Source: Methyloceanibacter sp.
GTDB taxonomy: Bacteria > Pseudomonadota > Alphaproteobacteria > Rhizobiales > Methyloligellaceae
Direction of reading: 5' to 3'
DNA: 7,061 bases
Assembly: GCA_022865725.1 (NCBI GenBank)
Contig: JALHTP010000090.1
Span: 1 to 7,061, forward strand
Position numbers and translations under genes: made by a program. The stretch's first letter is position 1. Each line of letters opens with the position of its first letter. The notes under the pieces are model-generated. The model was not told the origin of the DNA. It made no database searches and saw only the letters and a program-made list of their open reading frames with translations. This document shows positions 6,359 to 7,061 of the stretch, one piece after another.

Positions 6359-7061
6359 ATGAGCCTCTTAGCTACCTCCCAACATTTCCGTAGTCTGCTC
6401 GCCGTGCCTTTTTTGGCGGCGATGCTCGCTTTTCCCGCCAGTGCCGAGACCAGTCCCGACGGCGCCTCGCCTCCGGCCGGAACCAATGCCGAGACGACGC
6501 AGACCGACCCCAACGCTGCCCCGGCCGAACCCGACGCCGCGCAGGCCGATCCTAACGCCGCGCCCGACCAGCCCAAGACGAGCGTCCTCATCAATATCGA
6601 CAAGTCTTCGCAGGAGATGACCGTCTTCGTCGACGGCGTGGAGCAATATTCCTGGCCGGTTTCGACCGGCAAAGCCGGGTATTCGACCCCTTCAGGGACT
6701 TATGGTGCCACGTCTATGAATGAGATTTGGTACAGCAAGGAGTGGGACAACGCTCCCATGCCGCATGCTATTTTCTTTATGAAGGATGGTCATGCCATCC
6801 ATGGCAGCCTGGATGTGAAGAATCTCGGCAAACCCGCCTCGCATGGCTGCGTGCGTCTCTCTCCTCCGAATGCCACTACGCTGTTCGAACTGGTGAAGGC
6901 GAGCGGTATGGAGAATGTCCAGGTGGTGCTAAGCGGCACGACGCCCGGCGGCGAGGGCCCGAAGGTGGCGAGCCCCGGCAAGCTACCCCCCGGGTACGGA
7001 GTCCCATGGTTCGATGGCGGCAGTTATTATGCTCAGCCGCAACCCCAGAGGCGTCGCGGGC
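6359..7061 (+). CDS. Exported L,D-transpeptidase (YkuD domain), 3' end outside window
   Basis: The N-terminal 234 residues of a periplasmic L,D-transpeptidase, open to the window edge. Such enzymes form 3-3 peptidoglycan crosslinks or, in some alphaproteobacteria, tie outer-membrane proteins to peptidoglycan. Residues 1-29 are a signal peptide (basic start, LLAVPFLAAMLAFP core, cleavage likely after ASA). A low-complexity linker follows (about 30-72), Asp/Ala/Pro-rich, with two DPNAAP copies at 50-55 and 64-69. The YkuD domain spans about 75-192: TSVLINIDKSSQEMTVFVDG, the STGKAGYSTPSGTY segment, HAIHG with His148, and SHGCVRL with the catalytic Cys164 and Arg166. A Gly/Pro/Tyr/Gln-rich tail begins near 195 and runs off the window. 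ATG 6359 gives a standard signal peptide. An in-frame TTG at 6314 and ATG at 6293 are alternatives that would add 15 or 22 residues. Confidence 0.9.
   Translation, partial: MSLLATSQHFRSLLAVPFLAAMLAFPASAETSPDGASPPAGTNAETTQTDPNAAPAEPDAAQADPNAAPDQPKTSVLINIDKSSQEMTVFVDGVEQYSWPVSTGKAGYSTPSGTYGATSMNEIWYSKEWDNAPMPHAIFFMKDGHAIHGSLDVKNLGKPASHGCVRLSPPNATTLFELVKASGMENVQVVLSGTTPGGEGPKVASPGKLPPGYGVPWFDGGSYYAQPQPQRRRG

Overview
The window is a GC-rich piece of what looks like an alphaproteobacterial chromosome, most likely Hyphomicrobiales/Rhizobiales. This rests on gene content and order as I recall them for the group: argJ beside mutT, then an NDUFAF5-type methyltransferase divergent from comF, followed by grxC, a Nit-type amidohydrolase and a DUF1178 gene. 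No database was searched.

Layout. Positions 1 to about 540 carry, on the minus strand, the middle of a GAF-containing sensor histidine kinase. Its phosphoacceptor helix is visible, and its C-terminal ATPase lies beyond the left edge. At roughly 531-546 this stops abruptly and continues, on the plus strand, as the last third of argJ (to 989). Both genes are cut at the same point, so this is either a rearrangement or, more likely, an assembly chimera. Next on the plus strand come mutT (1033-1446) and a small Flp-type pilin precursor (1462-1668). On the minus strand lie an NDUFAF5-like methyltransferase (3674-2736) and, downstream of it, an exported SMP-30/gluconolactonase-like gene (2687-1730) broken by a one-base frameshift near 2007-2009. 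Divergent from the methyltransferase, the plus strand runs comF, grxC, nit and a DUF1178 gene (3723-6215), the last three with start-stop overlaps or tight spacing. After a 143-base intergenic leader, an exported L,D-transpeptidase starts at 6359 and runs off the right edge. It is open to the end of the window.

How the genes fit together. The grxC-nit-DUF1178 run reads as one translationally coupled unit; glutaredoxin beside a Nit1-like amidase suggests glutathione-linked redox and metabolite-repair work. mutT sanitises oxidised nucleotides. The methyltransferase is probably a complex I assembly factor homologue. The L,D-transpeptidase would crosslink peptidoglycan or attach outer-membrane proteins. 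I see no CRISPR array, insertion sequence, tRNA, rRNA or phage gene, and no convincing new multi-gene system. The oddest item is the kinase/argJ junction.
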